DNA of 64,000 nt from positions 20,051 to 84,050 of the forward strand of contig NZ_WHNY01000019.1 of NCBI RefSeq assembly GCF_013141695.1. Reading direction: 5' to 3'. The DNA is from Paenibacillus plantarum (lineage in GTDB: Bacteria > Bacillota > Bacilli > Paenibacillales > NBRC-103111). Made by a program: the position numbers and the translations under genes. The notes under the pieces were generated by a model that ran no database searches, was not told the origin of the DNA, and saw nothing but the letters and a program-made list of their open reading frames with translations. Position 1 is the stretch's first letter. Every line of letters starts with the position of its first letter. Shown here piece after piece: positions 17,971 to 27,369 of the stretch.

Positions 17971-18020
17971 CGTGCCTAGCAATGATGACATACGGCTAAT
18001 TTCACGCTCCATCAGACAGG

Positions 18021-18047
18021 AAAAAAAGGAACCTCGCAAACGCGAGG
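18021..18047 (-). terminator. Terminator of the Lpl-like operon
   Basis: CCTCGC-AAAC-GCGAGG hairpin with seven A upstream on the plus strand, i.e. a T tract on the minus strand, 25 nt after the stop of the gene at 18072. Confidence 0.8.
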
Positions 18048-18071
18048 CCCCTCCTTCAGTTCCACCATTAT

Positions 18072-19424
18072 CTACATCTTTTTCCGGAGCACTAACCGAA
18101 TCGTTCGTTTCTCTCCAGTCAGATTAAAGCGCAGAAACACTAATTCATCTTTAATCACTTTCAATTCCACATCGCTTGAGCAACTTTCAATTTCATAGTC
18201 ACTTAGCTCTTCGTCCCAATACGTTAGACCGAACGGGATCGGCTTCCAGTTCCCAATCTCGTAAACGAGCTCGATGCGTTCGCTCGTCTTCTCGTACGTC
18301 GTTATAAATAACGGTGGAATCTTCTCCTCAAATTCGTCTTGCATATCCCACTGACCGACATAATTGCGGACAAGCCGCGGTTTGCATTCCCCTTTGACGA
18401 ATACCATCTGACACTGATTGTCATAGAAGAAGAACGTATCCGGCCAAGGCCCTGCAGCAACACCACCAAGCGTCATCGTGTAGTCATTCACTTCGGGACG
18501 AATGGGTTTATCTTTTGTCAACATATAAGACGGGGCAGTGATTTGATTACGCTCATGATACGTCGCCAACGCCTTCGGCAAAGTGGTAAGTGTTACACCA
18601 CACTGCGCAACATAGGCAAAGAATCGGTCCAACATCCCTTCGCAAGCCTCAACATGTGAAGCTGGAAACACTTGAAAGCGATCACTGAACTCCATTTCAT
18701 GTGCCTCTTGCTGTTGCAGAAAGAACACCTGCTCATTGTGATCCGTATTGGCCAAATATTCATCAAACAGCATTTGCCAATACGTGATTTCTTCCCCGGT
18801 ACATAGACCTGCACGCAACACATCATTAGGGTCCGTCGAGTAAATAACAGGACTTCCTGTATGGTAGGACAAATGCAGATCCCGGGCTGTCCATTCACAT
18901 GCCACGACTTTGCCTTTGCCTGCATGTGGAATCTTATAGCGATGGCTATCCACATACCAGGATCCCCAAGGGATCCCTTTATGTGTTATACCATCCCACC
19001 ACACTTGCTCCCAGCAATAGCCCCACATGCCCTGAAAGTCCAGCTCCTCGAGCACTTCAATCACTTCATTGTAAATCTTTCCTCTGCCTGCAATCTTCGT
19101 TGTTGCCCAAGGAAAGGCTTCCTTCACAAGATTCCAATCGGCTTCCAGACGCGCTTTCAATGCATCCTTCGACATCCCCATATCTTCCATAAAGAAAGGG
19201 CATTGCAGAATGATATCGTCGCCATAAGCCTCATGCCACTGCCGAATTTGCTCACCCAGTACGGGTATTGAGCCTCGGTTGACGATCCATGTCACGGGTA
19301 TCCCATGTGCATGGGCTAATCTTGCTGTTCGCTCCACACCTTCGACTGCGGTTCCATGTCCCCAAGGCGTATCGTAGTGGGAAGCATAGCTGACGAAGGT
19401 GTATATGAGGTTCTGGGGTTTCAA
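18072..19424 (-). CDS. NodB/glycoside hydrolase-barrel-like protein, function unknown
   Basis: 450 residues, no signal peptide. The first 270 residues look like a (beta/alpha) barrel of the polysaccharide deacetylase/GH57-like superfamily: YTFVSYASHYDTPWGHGTAVEGVERTARLAHAHG, then GIPVTWIVNRGSIP, GRGKIYNEVIEVLEEL, and LSYHTGSPVIYSTD. The C-terminal 150 residues are beta-rich. The start is TTG with AGAGGTGA 6 nt upstream. It is the last gene of the permease-permease-binding protein operon, 22 nt behind the solute-binding protein, so it likely modifies or splits the imported sugar. I do not recognise a characterised homologue. Confidence 0.6.
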   Translation of the reverse strand: MKPQNLIYTFVSYASHYDTPWGHGTAVEGVERTARLAHAHGIPVTWIVNRGSIPVLGEQIRQWHEAYGDDIILQCPFFMEDMGMSKDALKARLEADWNLVKEAFPWATTKIAGRGKIYNEVIEVLEELDFQGMWGYCWEQVWWDGITHKGIPWGSWYVDSHRYKIPHAGKGKVVACEWTARDLHLSYHTGSPVIYSTDPNDVLRAGLCTGEEITYWQMLFDEYLANTDHNEQVFFLQQQEAHEMEFSDRFQVFPASHVEACEGMLDRFFAYVAQCGVTLTTLPKALATYHERNQITAPSYMLTKDKPIRPEVNDYTMTLGGVAAGPWPDTFFFYDNQCQMVFVKGECKPRLVRNYVGQWDMQDEFEEKIPPLFITTYEKTSERIELVYEIGNWKPIPFGLTYWDEELSDYEIESCSSDVELKVIKDELVFLRFNLTGEKRTIRLVLRKKM

Positions 19425-19446
19425 CGTTAATCACCTCTAGCTCTTC

Positions 19447-21021
19447 CTATTTTTTGTTCTCTTTCCACCATGCATCGATTTGCTTCTGAAGCTCTCCACT
19501 CACTTTTTCAAGTCCTGCTGCTTTCAGCTTCGTGTTACGCTCATCTATCAATTTCGAAGGATTCGGAACTGCCCCTGTAGCAATAACTTTGTACTCATTA
19601 ACAATCGTCGTTAATTGCGCAATCTCGTTTTTCACATTTGTGTCATCAAATACAAACCCAATCAATGGGAAGCGCTTCGCATCATTGTTGAATTTTTTCC
19701 AGCTATCGTACAGATCATCTGGTTGACCTGGTTTCATGTAGTTCAAGAATTGGTTACCCAGTACCCAGAATACTTGGCTGTCATAGCCAGAATCTTTGAT
19801 TGGCTCAATGCGGTTTGGACCCACTTTTTTATAGTGTTTGCCTTCAATACCATTAACAAGAAGGTTGATTACGTAAGGATCCGTATGAAGGTAGTTAAGA
19901 ACCATCATCGCTCTCTCTGGGTTTTTTGATGTTCTGGAAATCGACAACATGGAACCTGTTGCCAAATCCGTCGTTACGATTGGCTCCTCAATAACGCGGG
20001 AAACCCAGTCATACGCGCCGTTGTCGGCAATCTTTAACTCGATATCTGAACCAGGTTTCCATACCGTGGATTGCACCCAAATCTTACCTTGCTTACGGAT
20101 CTCCCCAATATTTGTCGTTACCGTAGCTGCATCCGCATTGGTGTACCCTTTTTCATAATATTTTCGGTACGTTTCTGCATCGGCTTTATTCAAATCAACA
20201 ATATCTTGATCCAGCACAGTTTTGACTTTCATATCCGTTGACTTGTAATCCAAGAAGAACGTCGGCATTTTGGCAGGAGTTGGTCCGATCGGTCGATAAT
20301 TCGATTTGGATTCATACATCATGAAGCTCGAACCATTAGCAGTCCCGCCAGCGACATAGTTATTGATAATGTCCGGATTATCTTTTTTAATTTTTTCGAA
20401 ATACGGCTCCAAGTCTTCTACCTTATTGATCTTATCGATCGGAATTTGATACTTATCAATGATATCCTTACGGAATGTCCAGGCTTTCCCCTGTGTAATT
20501 TCTTTATCCGTTGGAATCGCATACAACTTACCTTTATAGCGTGGTGCTTCTAAATATAGCGGGTGAAGCATTTTTTTGGTTTCTGGTGCAAATTTATCGA
20601 GCAGCGTATCGAGATCCAAGAAGGCACCCTTCGTCACATTCGCTGAGAAATCCAGCCATGAAGCTGTGAATACGAGATCCATTTTCTCACCCGTATTCAT
20701 CATCAACTCTGTTTTCTTCTTATAGTCTGCTGAAGCAATTGGCTGCAGGGAAACTGTCGTATTAATTTTTTCTTTCAAATATTTATTCAGTTCTTCCTGT
20801 ACGAGCGCATCGTCCTTCATCGGTTTGGCTTGATAAAGGAGAGAAACATCATAAGGCTCCAATGTTGCTTTCGGACTAACTGGAGCTGCTGCACTAGCAG
20901 CAGTCGCTGCTGGGCTTGCAGATGTACTTACTTTGTTATCACTGGAACACGCTGGCAGTACTGCGGTTAATCCTAGCGCTAGCGCCATCGGAGCTAGCAT
21001 AACTGATTTTCTACGTTTCAT
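19447..21021 (-). CDS. LplA-like solute-binding lipoprotein of a carbohydrate ABC transporter
   Basis: 524 residues. Lipoprotein signal peptide with lipobox LPAC (C25), then a Ser/Ala-rich linker and a family-1 type II binding fold (about 55-510); the C terminus has a DUF3502-like stretch. The size is typical for LplA/YtcQ proteins that feed oligosaccharides to LplB/LplC permeases. AGGAGGG lies 6 nt before the ATG. It lies 78 nt after the LplC-like gene. The ATPase is not encoded here; such systems usually share a housekeeping MsmX-type ATPase. Ligand unknown, probably an oligosaccharide released by nearby hydrolases. Confidence 0.93.
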   Translation of the reverse strand: MKRRKSVMLAPMALALGLTAVLPACSSDNKVSTSASPAATAASAAAPVSPKATLEPYDVSLLYQAKPMKDDALVQEELNKYLKEKINTTVSLQPIASADYKKKTELMMNTGEKMDLVFTASWLDFSANVTKGAFLDLDTLLDKFAPETKKMLHPLYLEAPRYKGKLYAIPTDKEITQGKAWTFRKDIIDKYQIPIDKINKVEDLEPYFEKIKKDNPDIINNYVAGGTANGSSFMMYESKSNYRPIGPTPAKMPTFFLDYKSTDMKVKTVLDQDIVDLNKADAETYRKYYEKGYTNADAATVTTNIGEIRKQGKIWVQSTVWKPGSDIELKIADNGAYDWVSRVIEEPIVTTDLATGSMLSISRTSKNPERAMMVLNYLHTDPYVINLLVNGIEGKHYKKVGPNRIEPIKDSGYDSQVFWVLGNQFLNYMKPGQPDDLYDSWKKFNNDAKRFPLIGFVFDDTNVKNEIAQLTTIVNEYKVIATGAVPNPSKLIDERNTKLKAAGLEKVSGELQKQIDAWWKENKK

Positions 21022-21099
21022 TGTGGACCCTCCTGTAATGAATATTATAAGAAACGGCTGATGAAAGCGAGTAGCAATCCGCAGCCGGTGTTACTGTGA

Positions 21100-22011
21100 T
21101 CAACCTTTGACTGCACCGACGGTTAAGCCTTTGACGAAATATTTTTGAAAGAATGGGTAGACAATCAATATGGGTCCCATAGCAATAAAAGCTAAGGCCA
21201 TTTGCAGTGACTCATTGGGCAAATTCTTAAGCAACTCTGGATTCTGAGCGGCTATCGTCAGATTCTCGCGGATATACTGAACATCCTTCAGCACACGCAA
21301 CATGAGGAACTGTATGGGATACATATGCTCCTTATTGATGAAGAGCAAGGCATTGAACCAATCGTTCCAATAATTAATCGTTGAGAATAAGGCCATCGTC
21401 GCGAGCACTGGCAACGATAAGGGAAGTACAATGCGTAAGAAGATACGCAGCTCACCTGCTCCATCAATTCGGGCAGATTCGATCAATGCGGGATGGATCG
21501 TTGACTGGAAAAATGTGCGCATAATAATCACATTGAACGGAACGATTAAGAGCGGTAGAATCAAGGCCATATAAGAGTCTTTCAGATGAAGCGTCTGGGT
21601 GTAAATCATATAACGACTCACTATTCCACCATTAAATAACATCGTGAAGAAGAGAAAGAAAGTAAACACGTTACGATATGGATAATCCTTGCGAGATAAG
21701 GGATACGCGTATAAAGCCATCAGTAAGACACTTAATAGGGTGCCTACGACGGTAATCCCAATAGAAACTTTGTAAGCATTTGCCATCGTCGTAAAATCTT
21801 TGAATACAGTCTGATAAGCAATCAACGACCATTTCGAAGGGAAAAAGCTGTATCCTTCATTGATCAAAGAATCACTATGTGTGACGGATACAATGATGAC
21901 GAGAATGACAGGTAGTAGGCAGGCAAGCGATAATAAGATGAAAATGACATTAAGTATCGTCTCAGCCAGTGGGGAAATTCGATTTTCCCTGCGATACGAT
22001 TTGGAGACCAT
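21100..22011 (-). CDS. LplC/YtcP-like carbohydrate ABC transporter permease
   Basis: 303 residues, six membrane segments. The binding-protein-dependent transport EAA loop is seen in ALIESARIDGAGELRIFLRIVLPLSLP (about 180-206), which docks on the ATPase. The C terminus PFFQKYFVKGLTVGAVKG is diagnostic of the MalG/LplC subfamily. The ATG at 22011 has AGGAAGTG 6 nt upstream; an in-frame GTG at 22020 overlaps that site. It lies 24 nt behind the LplB-like gene. Confidence 0.94.
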   Translation of the reverse strand: MVSKSYRRENRISPLAETILNVIFILLSLACLLPVILVIIVSVTHSDSLINEGYSFFPSKWSLIAYQTVFKDFTTMANAYKVSIGITVVGTLLSVLLMALYAYPLSRKDYPYRNVFTFFLFFTMLFNGGIVSRYMIYTQTLHLKDSYMALILPLLIVPFNVIIMRTFFQSTIHPALIESARIDGAGELRIFLRIVLPLSLPVLATMALFSTINYWNDWFNALLFINKEHMYPIQFLMLRVLKDVQYIRENLTIAAQNPELLKNLPNESLQMALAFIAMGPILIVYPFFQKYFVKGLTVGAVKG

Positions 22012-22035
22012 CAGGTTCACTTCCTATCCAATCAA

Positions 22036-23010
22036 TTAGAATAAAGCTTGATCCGAATTTATTCGACGGACTGCTCCATTCGTCAGAAATACCATAATGA
22101 AGCCTAGAACCGACTGTACCATAGCTGCTGCGGAGGACATGCCGATATCATTCAGTTGCGTCAAAACACGGTACACATACGTATCTACGGTATCGGTAGC
22201 TGGATATAAGACACCAGAATCTAACGGTACTTGGTAAAATAGTCCAAAGTCTGAATTGAACACATGTCCCATATTCAGAATTGTAATGATAATGATAATA
22301 GGCATAATCGAAGGTAGTGTGATATGCATCATCTGCTTCCACTTCGAGGCTCCGTCAATGACTGCTGCCTCATAATACTCAGTATCAATGCCGGCGATCG
22401 CTGCGATGTAGATGACGGCACCGATACCTACGCCTTTCCAAGCGCTGACCACTGTGAGTATAAAGGGCCAATATTCCTTCTCCATATACCAGGACACCGG
22501 TGCTTTGCCAAACCATTCTAAAACCGTGGAATTAATGAAGCCATGTGTTGGGTGCAGGAACGCATAAACAAGATAACTAATGACGATCATGGATAAAAAA
22601 TGGGGCATAATCAGAAAACTTTGATAGCTCTTGACCGCTATTCGGCTCCGGAGCTCATTGAGTGCCAAGGCAATAGCCACGGATAAGATCAAATTCACAA
22701 TCATAAACGTCATGCTGTAGCCTACCGTATTCCTCACAATTCTCCACAAAGATCCATTATTGAATAAAAATGTGAAATTATCGAAGCCAATCCAAGGACT
22801 CCCCCAAATACCATCGACATAGTTGATTTTCTTGAAGGCAATGAATAGCCCGAACATCGGTAAATAATTATTTAGCAATAGCACGAGGGCTGCAGGTACT
22901 AGCATCAATGTCAGCGTTCTGAATTGCCAGAAGTTACGCCAAAACTTAACTCCCTTTGCGCGGTATCGTGTCTGCCCTGCCTCTCGTGCAGGTGCGGCTG
23001 TCTCTCTCAC
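22036..23010 (-). CDS. LplB-like carbohydrate ABC transporter permease
   Basis: 324 residues with six membrane segments and the EAA loop YYEAAVIDGASKWKQMMHITLPSIMP (about 210-236). Typical LplB/YtcP partner permease. GTG at 23010 is preferred over GTG at 23019 because AAAGGAG then has an 8-nt spacing; the upstream GTG overlaps the site. First gene of the transporter operon; its promoter must lie between it and the repeat array at 23225, or read-through comes across the array. Confidence 0.93.
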   Translation of the reverse strand: MRETAAPAREAGQTRYRAKGVKFWRNFWQFRTLTLMLVPAALVLLLNNYLPMFGLFIAFKKINYVDGIWGSPWIGFDNFTFLFNNGSLWRIVRNTVGYSMTFMIVNLILSVAIALALNELRSRIAVKSYQSFLIMPHFLSMIVISYLVYAFLHPTHGFINSTVLEWFGKAPVSWYMEKEYWPFILTVVSAWKGVGIGAVIYIAAIAGIDTEYYEAAVIDGASKWKQMMHITLPSIMPIIIIITILNMGHVFNSDFGLFYQVPLDSGVLYPATDTVDTYVYRVLTQLNDIGMSSAAAMVQSVLGFIMVFLTNGAVRRINSDQALF

Positions 23011-23224
23011 TGCGTCCACTCCTTTCTCTGTTAAATTAAGTATAGAATACGGGATCCCTTATTTCGATGATGTATCCGCATAAGAACGTGATGAATACTC
23101 AGCAAGTACATGTATGGAATAATCACCACTGTCACTTGTAAAATACGGCTGCGCCGCGACTCCTGGTACGCTGTCCAAAACTGAGAATAGGCGGCATGCA
23201 CCCCCGGTCGACGAGATACTTCTC

Positions 23225-23745
23225 TTGCGCACAATATTTGTGCGCTAGCATGAGACGGTCGACCGGGATGTTTCCCTTGCGCACAATATTTGTGCACTAG
23301 CGTGCGACGGCCGACCGGACGCTTCCCTTGCGCACAATATTTGTGCGCTAGCGTGCGACGGCCGGCCGGTCGCGTCTCTTGCGCACAATATTTGTGCGCT
23401 AGCACGCGACGGTCGACGGAGATACTTCCCTTGCGCACAGTATTTGTGCGCTAGCACGCGACAGTCGACGAGATACTTCTCTTGCGCACAATATTTGTGC
23501 GCTAGCATGCGAGGGTCGACGGGATATTTCCCTTGCGCACAATATTTGTGCGCTAGCGTGCGATGGTCGACCGGATGCTTCCCTTGCGCACAATATTTGT
23601 GCGCTAGCGTGCGACGGCCGACCGGACGCTTCCCTTGCGCACAATATTTGTGCGCTAGCGTGCGACGGCCGACCAGGACACTTCCCTTGCGCACAATATT
23701 TGTGCGCTAGCGTGCGAGGGCCGACGGGATATTTCTCTTGCGCAG
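23225..23745. repeat. Array of ten 51-52 bp repeats, each with a GCGCACAA-TAT-TTGTGCGC palindrome
   Basis: Units start at 23225, 23277, 23328, 23379, 23431, 23482, 23533, 23584, 23635 and 23687, with a partial one at 23738. Each has the 19-bp hairpin element with 8-bp perfect arms, then GCTAGC, then a GC-rich spacer with GGTCGAC or CGGCCGACC and a variable GATAT/GGACGCT part. The array lies between the terminator of the sensor kinase and the LplB-like gene. Because 51 is divisible by 3, long artificial frames run through it. 23011-23224 holds no gene. Confidence 0.95.
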
Positions 23746-23777
23746 AAGGGAATTCTGTTTTATGCATTTTACTTTTA

Positions 23778-23808
23778 AAAAAACAAAAAATCCGGCCACA
23801 GGCCGGAT
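23778..23808 (-). terminator. Terminator of the YesMN-like operon
   Basis: ATCCGGCC-ACA-GGCCGGAT hairpin (23790-23808) with an A-rich tract on the plus strand (T tract on the minus), 12 nt after the kinase stop. Confidence 0.85.
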
Positions 23809-23820
23809 CATTTCCTCACG

Positions 23821-25548
23821 TTATTCACTTGGATGAATCGGAATCACAATCGTAGCGATGAGCCCGCCGCCGTCCCGCAGACGGTAGCTTAACCCATAGC
23901 TATCGCCATAATGCAGCTGTATGCGTTGGTGAACATTGCGAATGCCATAGCCTTTGTCGTCTATGTCCCCGCTGACAATCATGCGAAGCTTATCGAGATT
24001 CACCGGAATAAATCCATTGTCCTCAACAAGGATATGAATCTCATCTTCGAGTCGCTTCAATCGAACCCACAGATGGCCTTCCCCATCCATGCTCTGAATA
24101 CCATGAAAAATCGCGTTCTCCACCAACGGTTGGATGGTGACTTTGGGCATTTTGTACACGTCGAGGTCTTCATCAACGTCCCAGAACACTTCGAAGTTAC
24201 CTGGATAACGCTTCATTTGAAGCCGAATATAAGCACGTACATGCTCCAACTCTTCGCTGATCGGAATCATGCTCTTGCCTTTGCTTAACCCGATGCGCAG
24301 CAGCTTCGATAAATCCTTCACCATGCCGCCTACATCGTGATTGCCGCTTTCTAGCGCGTACCAATAGATAGAATCCAACGTGTTGTACAGGAGATGCGGT
24401 GTAATTTGGGAATGGAGTGTGTTCAACTCCTGTTCCTTCTGTTTGATTTTCATCCCATAATTCTCTTCAATGGATTCATTCAGCCTGCCCGTCATACGTA
24501 TAAACGCCGTGTACAATACGCCGAACTCATCCGATCGTGAACGTGATGACGGATCTCCAAAGTCAAAAGGTCTACCCAGCTCATACACACGCGTGAAGGT
24601 AACTAATCGAGCCAACGGTTTAATAATATTTCGCAGCAAATACAAGACAAACAGTAACACGAGAACTAAATAGATGGCCAACATCACCATGATTAACTGT
24701 TGAAAGCTCGTCTGTTTTCCCATAATGGAATCCAACGGAATTTTATAGATTAAACGCGTATTGAACTTAAACTCATAGGATACAGCGTAGAGATATTTGG
24801 ACTCCGAATAATAATAGCCATTCGATTTATTGCGAAGGTCATCTGGCAATTCCGACAGCTCCATGTCTGCCGAACCCGACTTCAACAACAGTTCATCCCG
24901 GTCATCGAATAAGAAGACCCCTGCATGATCGGGCAGTTGGACCGACACGAGATTTTTGGTTAATAAAACCTCCACTTTGGAAACGGCGAGAAAGCCAATC
25001 AATTCATCATATTTTTCCGGATTCAAAATACTACGTGTAAACGTTACCGTTGGCTGTCCTGAACTCGACTTGGCTAGTCGAAGACTTCCAGCCCCCTTCT
25101 CTTCTTGTGTCTGTAACGCCCACTCCGGGTAAGTACTGCTGCTATCCAAATAAATAAGCCCCTGCTTTTTATAAAGTGCATTGACTGGAAAAGGTTGATT
25201 TCCTCTATTCCCCATATAGATCGCATATTCGGTGCCATCCGATGACCAGCGATCCAGAATCGTATCGGCTTCGCTTAAGGCATTGATACTCTCAATATGC
25301 GTCCAAAACGCGAATTGTTTGGGATTGCTGAAAAAATGATTATCCAGAAAAGTAACCGTTTTATCTCGGACCGAAGACAAGGAATTCTCCACCGTTGCGT
25401 GATTCTGCTTCACGAGCTGAAGCATCGTTTTCCCAACCTCATCCTTAATCGTAGCGGAGGTTCGTGAGAAGGAGATCCAGCCGACGATTAGAAACGGCCC
25501 AATGATGAACAAACAGAATGCCACAATGACTTTATATTGAAGCTTCAG
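23821..25548 (-). CDS. YesM-type sensor histidine kinase
   Basis: About 575 residues. Transmembrane helix at the N terminus (IVAFCLFIIGPFLIVGWISF), large extracellular sensor domain, second helix (LIMVMLAIYLVLVLLFVLYLL), HAMP, then a LytS-family kinase core with the phospho-histidine in QITPHLLYNTLDSIYWYA and ATPase boxes LVENAIFHGIQ and GYGIRNVHQRIQ. The open frame reaches ATG 25662, but that would overlap the regulator by 113 nt. AGGGGG precedes a CTG at 25548 (LKLQYKVIVAF) by 7 nt, and the protein begins normally there. A CTG start is unusual; the start is uncertain. Probably senses extracellular sugar and controls the Lpl-like genes. Confidence 0.88.
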   Translation of the reverse strand: MKLQYKVIVAFCLFIIGPFLIVGWISFSRTSATIKDEVGKTMLQLVKQNHATVENSLSSVRDKTVTFLDNHFFSNPKQFAFWTHIESINALSEADTILDRWSSDGTEYAIYMGNRGNQPFPVNALYKKQGLIYLDSSSTYPEWALQTQEEKGAGSLRLAKSSSGQPTVTFTRSILNPEKYDELIGFLAVSKVEVLLTKNLVSVQLPDHAGVFLFDDRDELLLKSGSADMELSELPDDLRNKSNGYYYSESKYLYAVSYEFKFNTRLIYKIPLDSIMGKQTSFQQLIMVMLAIYLVLVLLFVLYLLRNIIKPLARLVTFTRVYELGRPFDFGDPSSRSRSDEFGVLYTAFIRMTGRLNESIEENYGMKIKQKEQELNTLHSQITPHLLYNTLDSIYWYALESGNHDVGGMVKDLSKLLRIGLSKGKSMIPISEELEHVRAYIRLQMKRYPGNFEVFWDVDEDLDVYKMPKVTIQPLVENAIFHGIQSMDGEGHLWVRLKRLEDEIHILVEDNGFIPVNLDKLRMIVSGDIDDKGYGIRNVHQRIQLHYGDSYGLSYRLRDGGGLIATIVIPIHPSE

Positions 25549-25549
25549 T

Positions 25550-27190
25550 TTAATTCCCCCTGATCTCTTTACGATAATCGGCCGGAGAGGTTCCGATGAA
25601 CCGTTTGAACATTCGGCTAAAATGCTCCGGCGACTGATATCCCACTTGATACGAAATTTCATACCGCTTCAAATCCGTTACGGCAAGCAAACGCTTCGCT
25701 TCCTCGATCCGTACCTCGGAGACGAAGTCCCAAACGTTTTGATTGGTTTCCCTTTTAAACAAATAACTTACATAGGCCGCACTGAAATGAACCTCACCTG
25801 CAATATCCTGAATCTTCAGCTCATGGTTGCCATAATGATTGTAGATGTACGCCGTTATGCGGGATACAACCGTCTGATCCCTCTCACTAATACAGGCACG
25901 TATCACATCAGAGAGCCCTTGAACATACTCCTCAAGACAAGCTACTTTTCGACTGATTTCCATCCCTCTAAAATAAACATCCGGATCATACTGGCGGAAG
26001 GAACTGCTTGATTCTTGTCCATTATCAAAGAGCAACCCATACAACCGGTACACCAATAATCCGAAGCAACTATGAAACAAACCTTCTGAATGCAACAAGT
26101 TAGCCAGTATTTTCACAGCAGATTGCAGCTCCTGAGCCAGCTTAGCCTCGTCCACCGTCTTCATGTGGAGCACGATCTCTTCAACCTTGGCTGCCCATTC
26201 CATCATTCGCATATTGCCTAAAGCCGACATATCTTCATAATAAAGTACATTATTATCGGGGTGCAGCTTGCGCCATTCAATGGCCGCATTCGCCTCTTCC
26301 ATCAGCTTTGGCAGCATCGACAAATCCGGGTTAAGTGTACTCATTCCGACGGTGACGTCCACATTCAAATATTGCTTCAGATTAATAATGATCGTTTGAC
26401 CGATCAGATTCAGTTGCGAATTCATCGGCAGCCGCGTGTCCACGTTATCGGAAGCTTCCAATTGGATCACACAAACAAGCTGATTGCCGAATCCGTAAAA
26501 GGCGACACCACACCAATCCGATAGACTTTCTTCCAATATATTCACCGATGCATATTTCAAAAGCTTTCGGTCCATCAATGTAATGTCTTGATTACTAAAC
26601 CCGCCCTTGCTCAGGTTCAAATGAACGGCGGCGATCCCATACCAATAGCCTTGCTCCTTGAGTGAACTGCCGATTTCACGAAGCAGATCTTCATAATCTT
26701 TCTCCTGCAAATCGGTTTCCGTTACCAATTCGATGAGCGCTTCGTGCCTCTTTTTGAGCAAATGGCCGTCTTGACTACGATCCGCTTCTGGTCGCTGCAG
26801 CGTCAGTCTGCCCATTTCCTTCTTCTCTTGGAGCGCCTTGCCGACCACTCGCATCAGTTCATCCAGCTCTACAGGCTTGATTAAATAATCCTTAGCACCT
26901 AATCGGAGTGCTCTCTTGGCAAAATCAAACTTCTCATGGGCTGAAATGACGATAACCGGAAGATGCGGTTGCTCGAGAAGAATCGCTTCCATCAGTTCGA
27001 TGCCATTCATCATCCCCATCTGTATGTCCGTCAATACGAGATCATAGGTGTCCATGCGTAAGCAATCCAACGCCTCGAACCCGTTCAGCGCTGTTTCCAC
27101 ATGCTCAATTCCTAGCTCTGATCTCATCAAATAACTTTTAATCCCCGCACTAACTGTCGGTTCATCATCCACGACCAGAATTTTATACAT
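25550..27190 (-). CDS. YesN-type response regulator (REC-AraC HTH)
   Basis: 546 residues. Receiver domain 1-120 (acidic pocket D8-D9, phospho-aspartate D55 in LVLTDIQMG, lysine in LIKPVEL), a long middle domain, and a C-terminal AraC double helix-turn-helix (last 100 residues, RYEISYQVGYQSPEHFSRMFKRFIGTSPADYRK). ATG 27190 is chosen with GGGGGAA upstream; the frame to 27214 includes that site. It is followed without a gap by the kinase. Likely activates the transporter operon downstream and perhaps the GH9 and GH43 genes. Confidence 0.93.
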   Translation of the reverse strand: MYKILVVDDEPTVSAGIKSYLMRSELGIEHVETALNGFEALDCLRMDTYDLVLTDIQMGMMNGIELMEAILLEQPHLPVIVISAHEKFDFAKRALRLGAKDYLIKPVELDELMRVVGKALQEKKEMGRLTLQRPEADRSQDGHLLKKRHEALIELVTETDLQEKDYEDLLREIGSSLKEQGYWYGIAAVHLNLSKGGFSNQDITLMDRKLLKYASVNILEESLSDWCGVAFYGFGNQLVCVIQLEASDNVDTRLPMNSQLNLIGQTIIINLKQYLNVDVTVGMSTLNPDLSMLPKLMEEANAAIEWRKLHPDNNVLYYEDMSALGNMRMMEWAAKVEEIVLHMKTVDEAKLAQELQSAVKILANLLHSEGLFHSCFGLLVYRLYGLLFDNGQESSSSFRQYDPDVYFRGMEISRKVACLEEYVQGLSDVIRACISERDQTVVSRITAYIYNHYGNHELKIQDIAGEVHFSAAYVSYLFKRETNQNVWDFVSEVRIEEAKRLLAVTDLKRYEISYQVGYQSPEHFSRMFKRFIGTSPADYRKEIRGN

Positions 27191-27270
27191 CGCCGGTTCC
27201 CCCCTGTAAGACAACCTAGTGCCAACTATGCGCTATGATACCATGTTAGCCTTCGGCTACTGCACTGTCT

Positions 27271-27299
27271 ATGATAATTTCAGGGAAGAACGTGATCAA
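27271..27299 (-). promoter_or_regulatory. Promoter of the YesMN-like operon
   Basis: Minus-strand TTGATC (27294-27299) and TATCAT (27271-27276) separated by 17 bp, about 80 nt before the regulator start; a good SigA-type match. Confidence 0.55.
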
Positions 27300-27319
27300 T
27301 TCTATGACGATTATGTAAG

Positions 27320-27359
27320 AAAAAAAAAGCGAGGCCTGGAATCGCTCCATACCTCGCTT
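27320..27359 (-). terminator. Terminator of the GH43 gene
   Basis: AAGCGAGG (27327-27334) pairs with CCTCGCTT (27352-27359), with eight A on the plus side (T tract on the minus), 10 nt after the stop. Confidence 0.85.
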
Positions 27360-27369
27360 CACACTTCAA

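Noticed and set aside
23225..23745. CRISPR array
   Set aside because: Spacers between palindromes are near-copies of each other rather than unique sequences, and there are no cas genes in the window.
23031..23767. Three long minus-strand frames with a 17-residue repeat (LAHKYCAQGK type) and a plus-strand one
   Set aside because: They exist because the 51-bp non-coding repeat is a multiple of three and largely palindromic. Frames switch wherever a unit is 52 bp, and no start with a binding site is seen.
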